From: Melitaea cinxia
Lineage: Eukaryota > Arthropoda > Insecta > Lepidoptera > Nymphalidae
DNA length: 64,000 nt
Direction: 5' to 3'
Assembly: GCF_905220565.1 (NCBI RefSeq)
Contig: NC_059410.1
Location: 1,193,501 to 1,257,500, forward strand
Under the pieces are notes generated by a model. It was not told the origin of the DNA. It was given only the letters and a program-made list of their open reading frames with translations, and did not search any database. The first letter of the stretch is position 1. The number at the start of each line of letters is the position of its first letter. This document shows positions 34,561 to 46,051 of this stretch, piece after piece. Both the position numbers and the translations under genes were made by a program.

Positions 34561-34861
34561 TATTGTTTATTGTATACAAATATTATTAAAATAAATAATA
34601 TTTGCTTGTGATAACCCTACCAGTCGCGCTATCTGTGGGTGACGCATCCAGTGAGTCAGTCCGTTTACTCGAATACGCGGTAGGATGACACGCTTCATAA
34701 CCCGCTACAGTAAACACAGTCCCTTGCACGCACGGCGACTATCAACATATATTAACATACACAAATAGACATATAAACATACATAAACACATATAACTAT
34801 ACTCATAAATTATTTTAATTAAAAATAGACTAAAAATTATAAGTCTTTAAATGTAAATGTG

Positions 34862-34955
34862 TTTTAAACACACGGTCATCTGTTCCTAAGTTAAGTAACT
34901 TTAATGTCTGTATTTTAGGTAACTGTCAGCTGATATAGATATACATATTTATCAT
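34862..34955 (-). mobile_element. B SINE distal fragment, decayed
   Basis: CACACGGTCATCTGTTCCTA and AAGTAACTTTAATG are the distal B block read on minus. Confidence 0.5.
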
Positions 34956-35099
34956 AAAAATTATCTAAACCGACGAACTTCGTAGCACCATTTTTTCGCC
35001 AAGTTTTTCTGTGACAGTATTCACATCCTACATTAATACGTCATGCAAACAAAGCTGTGGATACAAGATAGTCATGTTAATAACTGTATTTTTTATTTA

Positions 35100-35335
35100 A
35101 TACTAGGTCACTAAAGAAGTAAGCAAGCGTTTACCTTAGCTTATAGACGTCTGCAACACCAGAAGCATCGCAAGAGTGTTGCCAATTTTCTACTCCCGTA
35201 GTTCTGGTTACCCTACTTACCACGCCACTGCTTGAGAGCTATATTATTTAGGCGTGATCTTCTGTAAGGTCGAGGTACTTACCCAAACGGGCTGTTCCAA
35301 ATTCTCAGCAGGATATTTCCTGATGTGGTCTCCCT
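35100..35335 (+). mobile_element. C repeat, left end damaged
   Basis: CTTATAGACGTCTGCAACAC through CTGTAAGGTCGAGGTACTTA to GCAGGATATTTCCTGATG. The CACCTGATGG region is deleted. Confidence 0.7.
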
Positions 35336-35382
35336 CAATAAAATAGTATATTTCACAGCTACTAGATTTGCTACTAGACATG

Positions 35383-35633
35383 CTGTTTGGTTACGGCTGT
35401 AAAAAATATAGCCACCCCCTATCTTCCTGTGGGTATCGTAAGAGGCGACTAAGGAATAACACAGTTCCACTACCACCTTGGAACTTAAAAAGCCGACCGA
35501 TGGCGGGATAAAAATCCAACTGCTGGCTTTGAAATACACAGGCCGAAGACGGCAAAACACATGAGTTCGCGTCGTTTTTGGCATGAACTTGTGGAGGCTT
35601 TTGTCCAGCAGTGGACTGCGATAGTCTGAAGTG
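35383..35633 (+). mobile_element. D element, full-length ends with internal deletion
   Basis: Plus-strand copy beginning CTGTTTGGTTACGGCTGT, the family 5' terminus, and ending GTCCAGCAGTGGACTGCG and TCTGAAGTGATC. A segment after GCCGAAGACGG is missing, which shortens it to about 250 bp. Confidence 0.8.
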
Positions 35634-35956
35634 ATCAACTAGATTAAATCAAATCAAATAAAAATAAAAAGTTATGATGCACATTAGCATGCAAGCTGTA
35701 TGCAACGCAATGCATTGACAGATTTGGTGCGTGGCTCGCACGAACACGTGTTCACGAAGATATTAACGGTAGATATGCCATTTAATATTAATATAATTTA
35801 TTTGCATATGCGAGTATGGAATATTGAGAATAATTATAAACAAACAACTACTTACCGCAGAAATAGTAATATCACCGATTATTATTAAATGTTTTAATAC
35901 ATAACTTTATTATATAAACTATTTAGCAAGCCAGTTATGTTAATAACTAGCTTTTG

Positions 35957-36152
35957 TTACACAACTGAGTCGGAAAACAAGTGTACGGATCACCTGATGG
36001 TAAGCGATTACCGTAGCTTATAGACGCCTGCAACACCAGAAGCATCGTAGGGACGCAGAAGTTTCGGTCGCTTTGACCACCACAGGAAGACAACACCGCT
36101 TGAAAGTATTATTTAGCTGTGATCTTCTGTAAGGTCGAGGTACTTCCTGTGT
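35957..36152 (+). mobile_element. C repeat with internal deletion
   Basis: GTCGGAAAACAAGTGTACGG and CACCTGATGGTAAGCGATTA at the left, CTGTAAGGTCGAGGTACTTC at the right; the middle is partly replaced. Confidence 0.7.
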
Positions 36153-36283
36153 ATCAATAGGTACGTCTGAACCAATAACTATATTAAAGTGTGCGTTGTC
36201 AGTTGAAATAGTCAAGCTGTGACATTAGATTATAATAATTCTCTTACCAAAAAGACTAAATCAGCAAATTAAACCTTTTTTTA

Positions 36284-36537
36284 TCTATACTAATATTATA
36301 AAGAGGTAAAGTTTTTAACTTTGTTTGTTTGTAGGGGGTGTTGTATTTCATTAACATAAAGCTACACTATTCAGGAGTGATACAGGCTATATTTTATTGT
36401 TATTGATCAAAAAATTCAGTGCAAAGTAATAGTATATGTAAATCAAGTCGGAGATGTACGAGCGAGATGAAAACTTTACTATACATTTGCATCAAATAAA
36501 TAATTAACGCCCAACGAAGTGGCACGGGTTGGCTAGT
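36284..36537 (+). mobile_element. Helitron-like short element
   Basis: Starts TCTATACTAATATTATAAAG and ends GGCACGGGTTGGCTAG followed by T. A TC start and CTAG end between A and T neighbours fits Helitron rules. No clear 3' hairpin was found, so the class is tentative. Confidence 0.5.
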
Positions 36538-37161
36538 TTAATAAAAAATAAAAAAGTGTGTGTGTCAGCTCCGACGCACGACTGGAGTTTACTCCTTCAG
36601 ATCGACTGTCTAAATAGGCACAAAAAAAGGCTTACTAGTCTAAGAAAAAGATTAATACCACATCAAATGTCATAAACGAGTGAAATAAATTTATTTATAT
36701 ATACGAATCAAATAGCGCCATCTATCGATCAGATGGCGTTAAAAAAACGTCACTCTTTCATTAGATTTTACTCCTCATATATAATATAAATGAAAATCGA
36801 TTAATGAGTAAACTCAAAAAAAAGTTCAATATTTTGAAAAAATTAATCTAAAACACTGTTAACAGATCCTTTCAACTACAAAAGGTCCACTTTTTTCCAT
36901 AACTTCTAAGATAAAGGAACCTTAGTAGTTGTTCCGCGGTTCGAACATTGTTACGGCACTCGTTATAAGTTAGTTAAGCTTTAGTTTTTCAACTACTTCC
37001 ACATCGAACTGTTGTCTGAAACGAGAACGAGATTTATTCATTGGATAAGAAATAGTCTTACTTTAGTTTCTTGAGGGTCGACAGGAAGTTAGTTAGCGTA
37101 AATTGTTCTACCAATACTCATGTATCATTTCTTATTGAACTCAAGAAAGCTGGAACTAATG
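36538..37161. other. Unassigned stretch with a 24 bp palindrome
   Basis: GCGCCATCTATCGATCAGATGGCG-like palindrome at about 36715-36737 (arms GCGCCATCT and AGATGGCG). Otherwise nothing recognised. Confidence 0.35.
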
Positions 37162-37236
37162 AGGACGCGGTGGCGCAACGGTCAGAGCATTAGCTGCAGC
37201 ACTGGCAGACGCTTCTTCGATCTTCGCTCATGACAA
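37162..37236 (+). mobile_element. A-type SINE head, isolated
   Basis: GCGGTGGCGCAACGGTCAGA resembles an A box, and CTTCGATCTTCGCTCATGAC a damaged B box, followed by ACAAACA as in A copies. The body is missing. Confidence 0.5.
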
Positions 37237-37547
37237 ACAATACAATAGAACAATTTGCACAATAGTAGACAGCATTGTACTATAATCGCTATCACTATAA
37301 TATTAGCCGCTAAATATGGTTGGTCCACGAGATGATTCAAGCAAGGATCAAATTTTGATATGAAAACAAAATAGCATGGCACTAAATTTTGATTTAATTA
37401 GACCTTTGAATGTTAATCACTTTGTTTTTTCAACAAAATTGATGATCCTTGATTAGGTGATCAGAATATCATGAATTTCAACTAAGAATTAACTAAATTA
37501 AGTTACCATTGTAACAGAAAGTAATTTATGAAAACAACCCGGCAAAG

Positions 37548-37628
37548 CTCATGCGATGCTTATGATATTACAGGCGTCTATATGGTATTCACTTACCATC
37601 AGGTGAGCCGTATGGTTGTTTGCTAATT
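37548..37628 (-). mobile_element. C repeat, 5'-end fragment
   Basis: CAGGCGTCTATATGG and CTTACCATCAGGTGAGCCGT on plus are the C left end inverted. Confidence 0.65.
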
Positions 37629-38846
37629 TAATAGTTTAAAAAAAGAAGAATTCAGAATTCAGTAATTCAAGTCATGAAAGAAAGATTCCAGACCAATAAT
37701 AGCACAGCAAAACGCCTACAATAATAGTAGTAATCTCGTAAGATTGTTCTTAACATATAAAGTTCAATAATCGTATATTTTCTTCAGTAGAAAAATCTTC
37801 AAATTATATCGACGGACATGGTATCGTTGTCGTTAGATTTCATTCAAATTTAAATGAGAATACACGACATTAATTAGCTTTCGATTAAAAAAAATCCAAG
37901 TAGACCACAATAATAATTCATAATGGATGTCCACTTATCCACGTATTAACGTTTCATCGATTTAGCGCTTCTTTAAAAATATCAAAGACCCTTGTTATAT
38001 CGTTGTTGTAAGTAAACTTAAGCTCTACTTGGCTGTCAATTGTTGATATTTGTCTAGCAATTTCTATCCCATTAAGCGGACAATCCTTCGCAAGCACGTG
38101 CGTTAATATTCAGTACCAAGAAAGTACAATGCAGTTTATCCTTTCATTAAATCAATTAGGTTTCTTTGAAGCGCTGCAAGTGCTGCATTTTAATTATACT
38201 TAACCAGATTAGTAGGAAATTGAAATGCTATGAGAATGGACATGTGTAGGTATGTGTTACGATTATTGTGTCCCGTATTTTTATTTGTTGACTGTTGTAT
38301 TTGACCCTTTAAGAGATATATTACGATCAAAGTTGATTTACGTCTTTTTTAGTTTTGACAATGTACCATTCTTAAAAAAATACCAGGCCATTTATTCAAA
38401 GTTGTATTTTACTACAATATACGCAAGGTTGATATAATATGTTATATGTATGTATGTATGTGTTTATATATCTAAGCGCAGTTGTGTGTATTCACAGCGT
38501 GTGTGGAACACTAGCATTGAGGTCACAAGGGACAAAGGGACTTATTATCGGCCCTTTGAATAGAAAATAATAGTCAATCATTATTCGGGTTCACTTTCCC
38601 TTCTTTACGAGACGATCGTACCGAGGACATGTGAGATTATGTATATTATAATATACTTTGTACATATATACATTGATATATAAGGCGTGTTTGTCTGTTT
38701 ATTTGTATGTACCTTAATATCAAAAATTAGTCACATTTTTGTTTAATTCTTATAGATAATCTTATGTATATGTATATTGTATATTAACATTTATTAATTT
38801 TTCCTTTCTTACTATATATATTAATATAGTGTTTTAAAATTTTAAG
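37629..38846. other. Unassigned stretch
   Basis: About 1.2 kb AT-rich. One 61-codon frame at 38252 has no recognised similarity. Confidence 0.35.
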
Positions 38847-39181
38847 TGACGACGCTTAGGCGCAACGGTAACAGCACTGACTTGTGGCTGTTGCGCTGGC
38901 GGTTGCGGGTTCGATCCCCGCACATGAAAAACTTTTGTATTGGCCATACAGATAATTGCCGTGATCTATGCGTTGGTGCAGTCCTTGTGTCCTCCCCACC
39001 GTACCTAGGAGAGCACGTTAAACCGTCGGTCCCGGTTGTTATCATGTACACCTGATAGCGATCGTTACTCATAGTAGGGAATATATCCGCCAACCCGCAT
39101 TGGAGCAGCGTGGTTGATTAAGCTCTGATCCTTCTCCTCCATGGAGGAAGAGGCCTATGCCCAGCAGTGAGATATTACAGG
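38847..39181 (+). mobile_element. A SINE (Metulj-like), near full length
   Basis: A-box region TTAGGCGCAACGGTAACAGC, B box GGTTCGATCCCC, CCTAGGAGAGCACGTTAAAC, GCGATCGTTACTCATAGTAG and tail ATGCCCAGCAGTGAGATATT. All parts are in order. Confidence 0.88.
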
Positions 39182-39297
39182 GTATACATATAATGTTTAT
39201 GTTGGATATTTTCTTGACTGTATTCATTTTATATTAATAAATTATAAATCCTAAGGTTTGTTACTTAATGATAGAGGTACTGAAGAGAGGTACATTC

Positions 39298-39301
<4 letters not shown>

Positions 39302-39339
<38 letters not shown>
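39302..39339. repeat. (TA)n microsatellite
   Basis: About 19 TA units. Confidence 0.95.
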
Positions 39340-39342
<3 letters not shown>

Positions 39343-39526
39343 AGTGAGTTTTATAATCAGGTGTGGTATTGGTATAATATTCTACTGTGAGGCTTCATAC
39401 ACACTGTGGTTTAACGCAGCGCAATTCGTTTTTATACTGATTTTGAGCCTTAAGGAAACTAGCTGCGTGGTTGTCCGGTTTTGGTATTGTTTATATTTTT
39501 TTGTCGTTGAATGATAAAAAAAAATT

Positions 39527-39605
39527 CATCATCATCATCATCATTACAGCCTATACAGTTCACTGCTGGACAGCTAGGCCTCCACAAGTTTACGCCAAAA
39601 AAAAA
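39527..39605 (-). mobile_element. D element, tail fragment
   Basis: Five ATG-type triplets then the RTE-like tail and TTGGCGTAAACTTGTGGAGG on minus. Both sides end in A8-9 TT, which may be a target-site duplication. Confidence 0.75.
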
Positions 39606-40795
39606 TTACCTGACATTAAACGGACACGATATTTGCAACGAAATACATATATTTATGAGTGAAGGTCTTTTTTTTGTAATAGCTTAATTTGCAAAATTAA
39701 GAAAATATGGAAATCACATTTTATCTTAAGAAATCCATAGACTCATGATGTTTTGCCTACATGGCCAAGTACAAAACTTTAGCGTTTAAAAATTCAACTA
39801 TGTTAATTTACCGTGACATTTGAATATCAGTAGGTAATGGATATGTCATCTCACCAAAAGTTAGAGGGTATATATCTTCATACCTTGTTTAGTATATCTT
39901 CGGGCACAAGCTGGCATGCAATTTTTTGGTCTTGAAAAAATGTCAGTGCCTAGTCTAGAAAAAAATAATTATTTATTATTATAGTATTTTTTATAGAATA
40001 GTGTACTATAATGTACATCAAATTACAGCCAGGCTTTACATATCTAGTATATATAATGTTCGTACAAAACTCTGCGTTTGCGGTTCCGCAACGTAAATGC
40101 ACTCAGTGCGTATACTTCCTAAGTCATGAACTATGTATGGCCACAATACGCCTAAGGCTAAGCTATCAAACGGATATTGCTCGGCTCGGCAGTCATTGAT
40201 TTCCGGTGTTCCGCTACCAATAATACATGTTTGTCTGTTTGTTCTGTTGCAGCCCTTATCTGAATTCGGTTTGATGTTGATTATTATACTCTGAAAGGTA
40301 TTTGTGTGAAATTAATATTGACTTTAGAATAATACTGCTTAACACAAATAGAAAATTTGCATGTTATTAGCAAAGAGAGAATATAATCATTCGAATCGTT
40401 TGTTTTTAACAGTATATCACAGAAAGAGTACTTTATCTGAGATTTTTTTTAAGATTATCATTTGAAAACACCGTTGTGTTTGCACGAATTTGAACTCGTG
40501 ACCTTCGACTTAGATGCGAGTATTGTCTGCTGTTTGTGTTTGTCGAGGATAATAGAAATCAGTAGAATTTAGGCTATTTGCAGATTCAATAAGATTTCTA
40601 TAGTTTTTTTTTTTATTTCAATGCGAACAGCTTATCTCTAAGAGATAGATATCTTAGTCGTGATGGCTCATGGATTGACTAGAGGTCATACCACCATGGA
40701 TGAGATGATAATTACGACCGAATATGTCAAATATTTTTTTATTCATGGTATATATGATGATTTTCTTATTTTCTCATTATAGTATCATTTTACTA
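39606..40795. other. Unassigned stretch
   Basis: Near 40480-40540 the minus strand has ACGAGTTCAAATTCGTGC, like a tRNA T arm, but no full tRNA. Nothing else recognised. Confidence 0.35.
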
Positions 40796-40806
40796 AATAT
40801 ATATAT

Positions 40807-40908
<102 letters not shown>

Positions 40909-40944
40909 TTATATACTCTGTGAGATCATTACTAAATTACGCTT

Positions 40945-41160
40945 CTACAAGCATAGATGAAGACAGAAACATTTATTTTATCTGAGATATCCAATCCAAG
41001 CTCCGGTTCTCCCTGTAGATTCAGGAACATTCGAGACGCATCTCCAGGGAAACCGAGAAGGCTGTGCGATAGATCGCTAACTATACTGACGTTGTATTTA
41101 GGTCGAAATATAGTTATGTTTTCTAGAAGAAATTGTGAAATGCACCTTGTTTGTCTGACT
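40945..41160 (-). other. Minus-strand open stretch of unknown meaning
   Basis: One minus-strand frame stays open for about 78 codons without a start codon and includes LLGFPGDASRMFLNLQGEPE. This composition looks more protein-like than the surroundings. No family was recognised. It could be a decayed transposon coding piece or chance. Confidence 0.2.
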
Positions 41161-41230
41161 TGATAAATTACTCAATAATAATTAATTTGCGTATTGGCAT
41201 AGTGTCTGAAAATATAAAAATTTTTATATA

Positions 41231-41472
41231 TGTAACTTGGACGGTAAATAAGCGAACGGCTCACCTCGTAAGTGATTACCGTAGCTTATAGACTTCTGTA
41301 ACATCGAAACGTTGCTGACCTTACCCCCAATTCCCCTCAGGAGCTCTGATCACCATACTCACCACAGGGACACAATACTGCTTGAAAGCAGTATTATTTA
41401 GCTGTGATCTTCTGTAAGGTCGACGAGGTACTACTCCAGATTTGAGTACGATATTTCCTGCAATACCTTAGT
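41231..41472 (+). mobile_element. C repeat
   Basis: GGACGGTAAATAAGCGAACG through CTTGAAAGCAGTATTATTTA to GATATTTCCTGC, with small deletions. Confidence 0.78.
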
Positions 41473-41670
41473 AAAATGTTAATAAATAGTTGAAATTAAG
41501 ATATATGAAAAAAGTATGTCAGTAAGAATGTTATCGTATAGTATTATGACTACTGGACTGAATGAAATAATGGTTTAAATTATTTAAGTGAATTAATACC
41601 TTACTCCGAATTGTGAGGAATGTAATAAAATTGAAGAAGTTTATCATACCTATTGTTATGGAATGTATCC

Positions 41671-41832
41671 GACTAGCCTGTTGGCGCAGTTTGTAGTGAC
41701 CCTGCTTTGTCTGTATTATTTATAAGTATGTTTATCGCAAAAAAATGTAGCTATATACCAGTCGGCTGTTACCTATAACACAAGCATTAAGTTGCTTACT
41801 TTAGGAACAGACGACCGTGTGTGTATTGTGTA
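41671..41832 (+). mobile_element. B SINE, B box deleted
   Basis: GACTAGCCTGTTGGCGCAGT then, after CCTGCTTTGT, a jump to the body CTGTATTATTTATAAGTATG and the distal block. The deletion removes the B-box region. Confidence 0.75.
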
Positions 41833-42499
41833 AAAAAAAAAAAGAAATGAACCATTGCGGAATGAAACATTTATGTCTAATAGAGAAGTCGGTGGAATAA
41901 ATTGTGTCTTGGCATTCCCTTTAACCAAGGAGGCCAGGGCTCTGTACAAACTGGTAAGACTGGGTTTGAGAGTCATCTTCTCTCAAGACTAGTTTCATGT
42001 TTAGGAAGACATATAGAGTGTCATAGTCGCTTTTTTGTGACCAAGCTCTTTTTTTTTAAGGAAAAAAAGTGAATTAATACTTATTTCTTCAACGCTTTCA
42101 GCTACGATTCTGAATTTACAATTCTTAGTGAGACGTTTAAAATCCTATCACACACTACTTTTAGATATATCTATCTTCATAAACTTACAAAGTGTAACGT
42201 TACCAATTATAAATATATAATAGATGTTACCAAAGTATATTTCTTTATAAATTATTAGTAACTTAAAGCCCAATAAAGTGGAAATGAAATTGTACGTAGT
42301 AATACCTCAAGGGGCCGATTTCGAACGTTAACTCCGAACCCTGAGGGGACAGTTCTGATCGAGAAATATATGTGATATAACAAGGGTTAAGGACTCGAAT
42401 CGATATTAATACTGTAAACGATTCGGTCTGTCTGTATTTCTCTCTTATTTTAATACTAAACATTAATAAAACATGGTATAGAACAAAATAAAATTACAT
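41833..42499. other. Unassigned stretch
   Basis: No recognised repeat family or gene. Confidence 0.35.
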
Positions 42500-42664
42500 C
42501 TGTACTAGTATTGTAAAGTTAGGGTTTGTTTGTTTATTTAGGTGAGGTAATCTCAGAAACTACTGGTTCAAATTAAATTTTTTTTTGTGTTGTATAGACC
42601 ATTTATCGAGGCTATAGGCTATATAAGATTTTGTGATAAGGGTGAAACCGCGGTGCAGAGCTAG
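42500..42664 (+). mobile_element. Helitron-like short element
   Basis: TCTGTACTAGTATTGTAAAG at the left and CCGCGGTGCAGAGCTAGT at the right, the same architecture as 36284-36537. Confidence 0.5.
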
Positions 42665-42784
42665 TATGAAATATACGAAATAGAGAAATTGGACATATTT
42701 AGTTCCAACAATATATAAGTAAAAAGGCTTTAAAGTAACAAAACTATAGCTTAATCTATTTTTAGGTACAAAGCTCGACAGCGA

Positions 42785-43290
42785 CTAGACAGATTTGCCT
42801 ATCTGGGGGCACGGTAGTGCCCCCGCCAAGACGAAATAAAAAAAAATAAAAAAAAAAAAAAACGAAAAGCACTACCTATCTTTTCTCGAAGTGCTTCGTC
42901 GTTTTTTTGAACCCTCATAACTTGGGTTTGGATTATACTAGATAAACAAAATTCTGGGGATATGATGTCAATAGTAAACTTATTAAACATATAAAGTTTC
43001 AATTGCATAGTTCTTATACTTTAGATTTTATTAATATCTAAAAAACCCCGATTTCGTCACTCACTGATGATCATCAAAATTCTTAGAGTACTTCCTGAAG
43101 TCCCAGAAAGCTGAAATTTGGTATGTAAGCTAATATTAGTACACAAACAACAAAAAAATTCTAAAACTTGGAACTTTTACCCCCCAACCCCTTAAACTAG
43201 GGGATGGAAGTTTGTATGAGACTTCCGCAAATTTTGATGCTAGAGGTCTGAAAATTGATATAGGGACTCCTTGTTATTAATAATAATAAT
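42785..43290 (-). mobile_element. Probable Helitron, 3' end on the minus strand
   Basis: A GC-rich perfect hairpin, GGGGGCAC-GGTA-GTGCCCCC, lies at 42805-42824. On the minus strand it is followed after 16 bases by CTAG (42785-42788) and then T. A GC hairpin 10-16 bases before CTRR is the hallmark of Helitron 3' ends. The body to the right is non-coding; its 5' end was not located and 43290 is a guess. Confidence 0.55.
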
Positions 43291-43523
43291 AAAATACATA
43301 AAAAATAAAAATCGGTTATTAGTTTATGTCGAAAATTTACATTTTGTAATTTTGGTATTTAAGTTTTGGTGGAGATCACCGTTTGCATATCAGTTCAACA
43401 TAAAATCAAAAACAGCGTGCTTAAACTGAACATGGTGAAGATTGGATGATATTTATGGTATAAAATGTGTCGGAGGTAAAATGCAACTATAATATTGTCA
43501 TAAGCAACTTACAAAAAGAAGTG

Positions 43524-44085
43524 AAATCCCACCAAAAACATTTTCATGTAAAATGTTGCCAAGACGAAATCATATGGCTCGCACTGTCAAAAAGTTATCA
43601 GATCTCATGTAGAGCCAAGCTTCTAACTCTACACGCCCTAACTCTACAAGCCCTAACTTCACAAACTCTACACCTTAGTCAAAATATGTGGCTTGGCCGT
43701 TTCGTTACTACCGGCTGCCGATGTTGTAGATGACGACTTTCCTGTCTCATTTATATAAATATATTTTCTCTTTTTATTTTTATTTGTATTATATGTATAT
43801 CAATTATTCTTCTTCTTTTTATTTTTTCTTTAATAGAACTATTGTATGACAGAAAAGTAAATAACAGTGACAAGAATTTTCACCTTACGCCCACGTGACG
43901 GTAGCGAAACGGCCAAGCCACATATTTTGACTAAGGTGTAGAGTTTGTGAAGTTAGGGCTTGTAGAGTTAGGGCGTGTAGAGTTAGAAGCTTGGCTCTAC
44001 ATGAGATCTGATAACTTTTTGACAGTGCGAGCCAGATGATTTCGTCTTGGCAACATTTTACATGAAAATGTTTTTGGTGGGATTT
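43524..44085. mobile_element. Element with 181 bp near-perfect inverted repeats
   Basis: Arms 43524-43704 and 43905-44085 are inverted copies that differ at about one position (ATATGG versus ATCTGG), separated by a 200 bp AT-rich spacer. Each arm opens with AAATCCCACCAAAAACATTT on its outer side and holds short tandem units (AACTCTACACGCCCT, AACTCTACAAGCCCT). Frames inside the two arms encode the same peptide because of the inversion and are not genes. The transcript would form a 181 bp hairpin. Likely a foldback or non-autonomous inverted-repeat transposon; the class is unknown. Confidence 0.85.
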
Positions 44086-44239
44086 TACGTTTTCACTAAA
44101 TATTACTAATACTTTGAACAAGGTTATTACCGATTTGAAAAATTAAGAAAATTGGACAGAAAATTTAAATGAATTTGTCATTTGTGAACTCAAAATCAAA
44201 TTTAAATTAAAAAAATAAATAAATTTATATAAGACCACA

Positions 44240-44360
44240 AAAGGCACCACCTTTCGATTGGAAAACAATCATCAAAATCGGTCCACTCACTAGAGTTCTG
44301 AAGTGACATAAATAAAAAAAAATACAGTTGAATTGAGAAACTCTTCCGGTTAAAAAAAAC
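44240..44360 (-). mobile_element. T repeat fragment
   Basis: CACCTTTCGATTGGAAAAC, AAAATCGGTCCACTCACTAG and CAGTTGAATTGAGAA are the T body near its AACCGACTTC end. Confidence 0.6.
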
Positions 44361-44465
44361 AAAAGGAAAATATGAGTTATACAAAGACCTAGGTCTCACA
44401 GTACCTATAATCAATAACGCGTACAAGGTAGGCAATTAAAATTCGTAATAAATTTAACCCGTTGT

Positions 44466-44734
44466 CATAATAATTATGTTTGCTCGCAAACGAAAAAAAC
44501 GACCTTAATTACATCGTACAAGTAATACAAAGTGATTAGACGAAAAAAATTAACAACACACTAGTCGTCACTACGATTTCCCTGGTATTCCATTAACAGA
44601 TCGGATAGCTCCTTTCCAACAAATGAATAATCATCAAAATCGGTTCATAAACGACGAAGCTGTCTTCGTATTACATTTAAAAAAAATATGGTCGAATTGA
44701 GTAACCTCCTTCTTTTTTCTAAGTCTGTTAAAAA
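44466..44734 (-). mobile_element. T repeat
   Basis: GTTTGCTCGCAAACG hairpin at one end and AACCTCCTTCTTTTTTCTAA at the other. Contains the CACTAGTCGTCACTACGATT block. Confidence 0.72.
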
Positions 44735-44840
44735 TGACTTAGAAAAACATTCATATCATCGAAAAGGATATATTAAATATCGTTATTAAATTTAGATTAA
44801 TTAGGTATAATTAAAATATTAATTATAATTTCCGGAATCA

Positions 44841-44897
44841 CGGTTCAGCCTGTAACATTCTACTGCTGGTCATGGCCTCTTTCTCCGTATAGAAGCA
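44841..44897 (-). mobile_element. A SINE tail fragment
   Basis: GGTTCAGCCTGTAACATTCT and GGCCTCTTTCTCCGTATAG only. Confidence 0.6.
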
Positions 44898-44931
44898 GGA
44901 AATTTGATTGGTAGGACTTTTTACAATCTAC

Positions 44932-45253
44932 CATTACAGCCTATGCAGTCCACTGCTGGACGTAGGCCTCCACAAGTTTACGCCAAAAATAACGTGAACT
45001 CATGTGTTTTGCCCATAGTCACCACGCTGGGCAGGTGGGTTGGTGACCGCAGGGCTGGCTTTGTCGCACCGATGACGCTGCTGCCCGTCTTCGGCCTGTG
45101 TATTTCAAAGCCAGCAGTTGGATGGTTATCCCGCCACCAGTCGGCTTTTTAAGTTCCAAGGTGGTAGCGGAACTGTGTTATCCCTTAGTCGTCTCTTACG
45201 ACACCCACGGGAAGAGAGGGGGTGGCTATATTCTTTAGTACCGTAGCCACACA
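44932..45253 (-). mobile_element. D element, full length, with target-site duplication
   Basis: A perfect 11 bp duplication TTACAATCTAC lies at 44921-44931 and 45254-45264. The enclosed 322 bp gives the exact ends of the family: minus-strand start TGTGGCTACGG (with or without one or two leading bases) and RTE-like tail with TGG at the end. Non-coding, no tRNA head. Confidence 0.92.
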
Positions 45254-45304
45254 TTACAATCTACATCCAAATACAATTATTATTTAATTATACTTAAATA
45301 ATAA

Positions 45305-45440
45305 TAGCCTGTAAATGTATACACATTTATAGGCTTTTCCCTGCGCTTCAAGGGTAGGCTCCTTCCCTTATTAATGAAAGAGATTAGAACGTAACCCTCC
45401 ACGCTGTTCAACAGCGGATTTGCAAATATAAGAGTACAAC
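45305..45440 (-). mobile_element. Decayed SINE tail of A type
   Basis: AGCCTGTAAATG, TAGGCTCCTTCCCTTA, GATTAGAACGTAACCCTCCA and AACAGCGGATTTGCAAATAT keep the order of the A tail with heavy divergence. Confidence 0.45.
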
Positions 45441-45753
45441 AGAGAGAATGGAAGAGAGAGGGAGTAGAATTTTTCCAGAGATGTATATTTTTACATCTTT
45501 GCATGACACGCATAAAGTACTAATTTATCTGTTCGTTTGTAATTAGATCTACGTTAAAACTTTTTGCGATTATATTTGGATAACAAATATTTTATAAACA
45601 CTTAATTAAAAGTAAATATCGATATTAAATGTTATTTAATATTTGGACACGAACATACACATATATAAACAAATCGACGAGGTACTTTGTACGTACTGAC
45701 GCATAGAAAATAAGTGTATGTTCCACATTCGACCACAAACTTTTTTGATTATA

Positions 45754-46051
45754 ACACACATCAGCCTATCGCAGTCCACTACTTGACATAGGCCTCCACA
45801 AGTTCGAGCCAAAAATGGCGTGAACTCATGTGCTTTGCCCATAGTCACGCTGAATAGGCGGGTAGGTGATCGCAGGGCTGGCTTTGTGGCACCGAAGACG
45901 CTGCTGCCCATCTTCGGCCTGTGTATTTCAAAGCCAGCGGTTGGATGGTTATCCCGCCATCGGTCGGCTTTTTAAGTTCCAAGATGGTAGTGGAACTGTG
46001 CTATCCCTTAGTCGCCTTTTATGACACCCACGGAAAGAGAGGGGGAGGCTC
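45754..46051 (-). mobile_element. D element with target-site duplication
   Basis: A perfect 12 bp duplication TTTTTGATTATA lies at 45742-45753 and 46052-46063. About 25-30 bases are missing from the 5' end compared with the full-length copies. The tail GTCAAGTAGTGGACTGCG carries substitutions. Confidence 0.92.

Noticed and set aside
35279..35638. 119-codon minus frame
   Set aside because: It crosses a C repeat end and a D element; similar shadow frames occur over other D copies.
40957..41163. 68-codon plus-strand frame
   Set aside because: No recognised similarity. The minus strand looks slightly more protein-like, but neither is supported, so only a low-confidence note is kept for the minus strand.
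43467..44121. Two frames encoding the same 58-residue peptide on opposite strands
   Set aside because: The match follows from the 181 bp inverted repeat and is not evidence of a gene pair.
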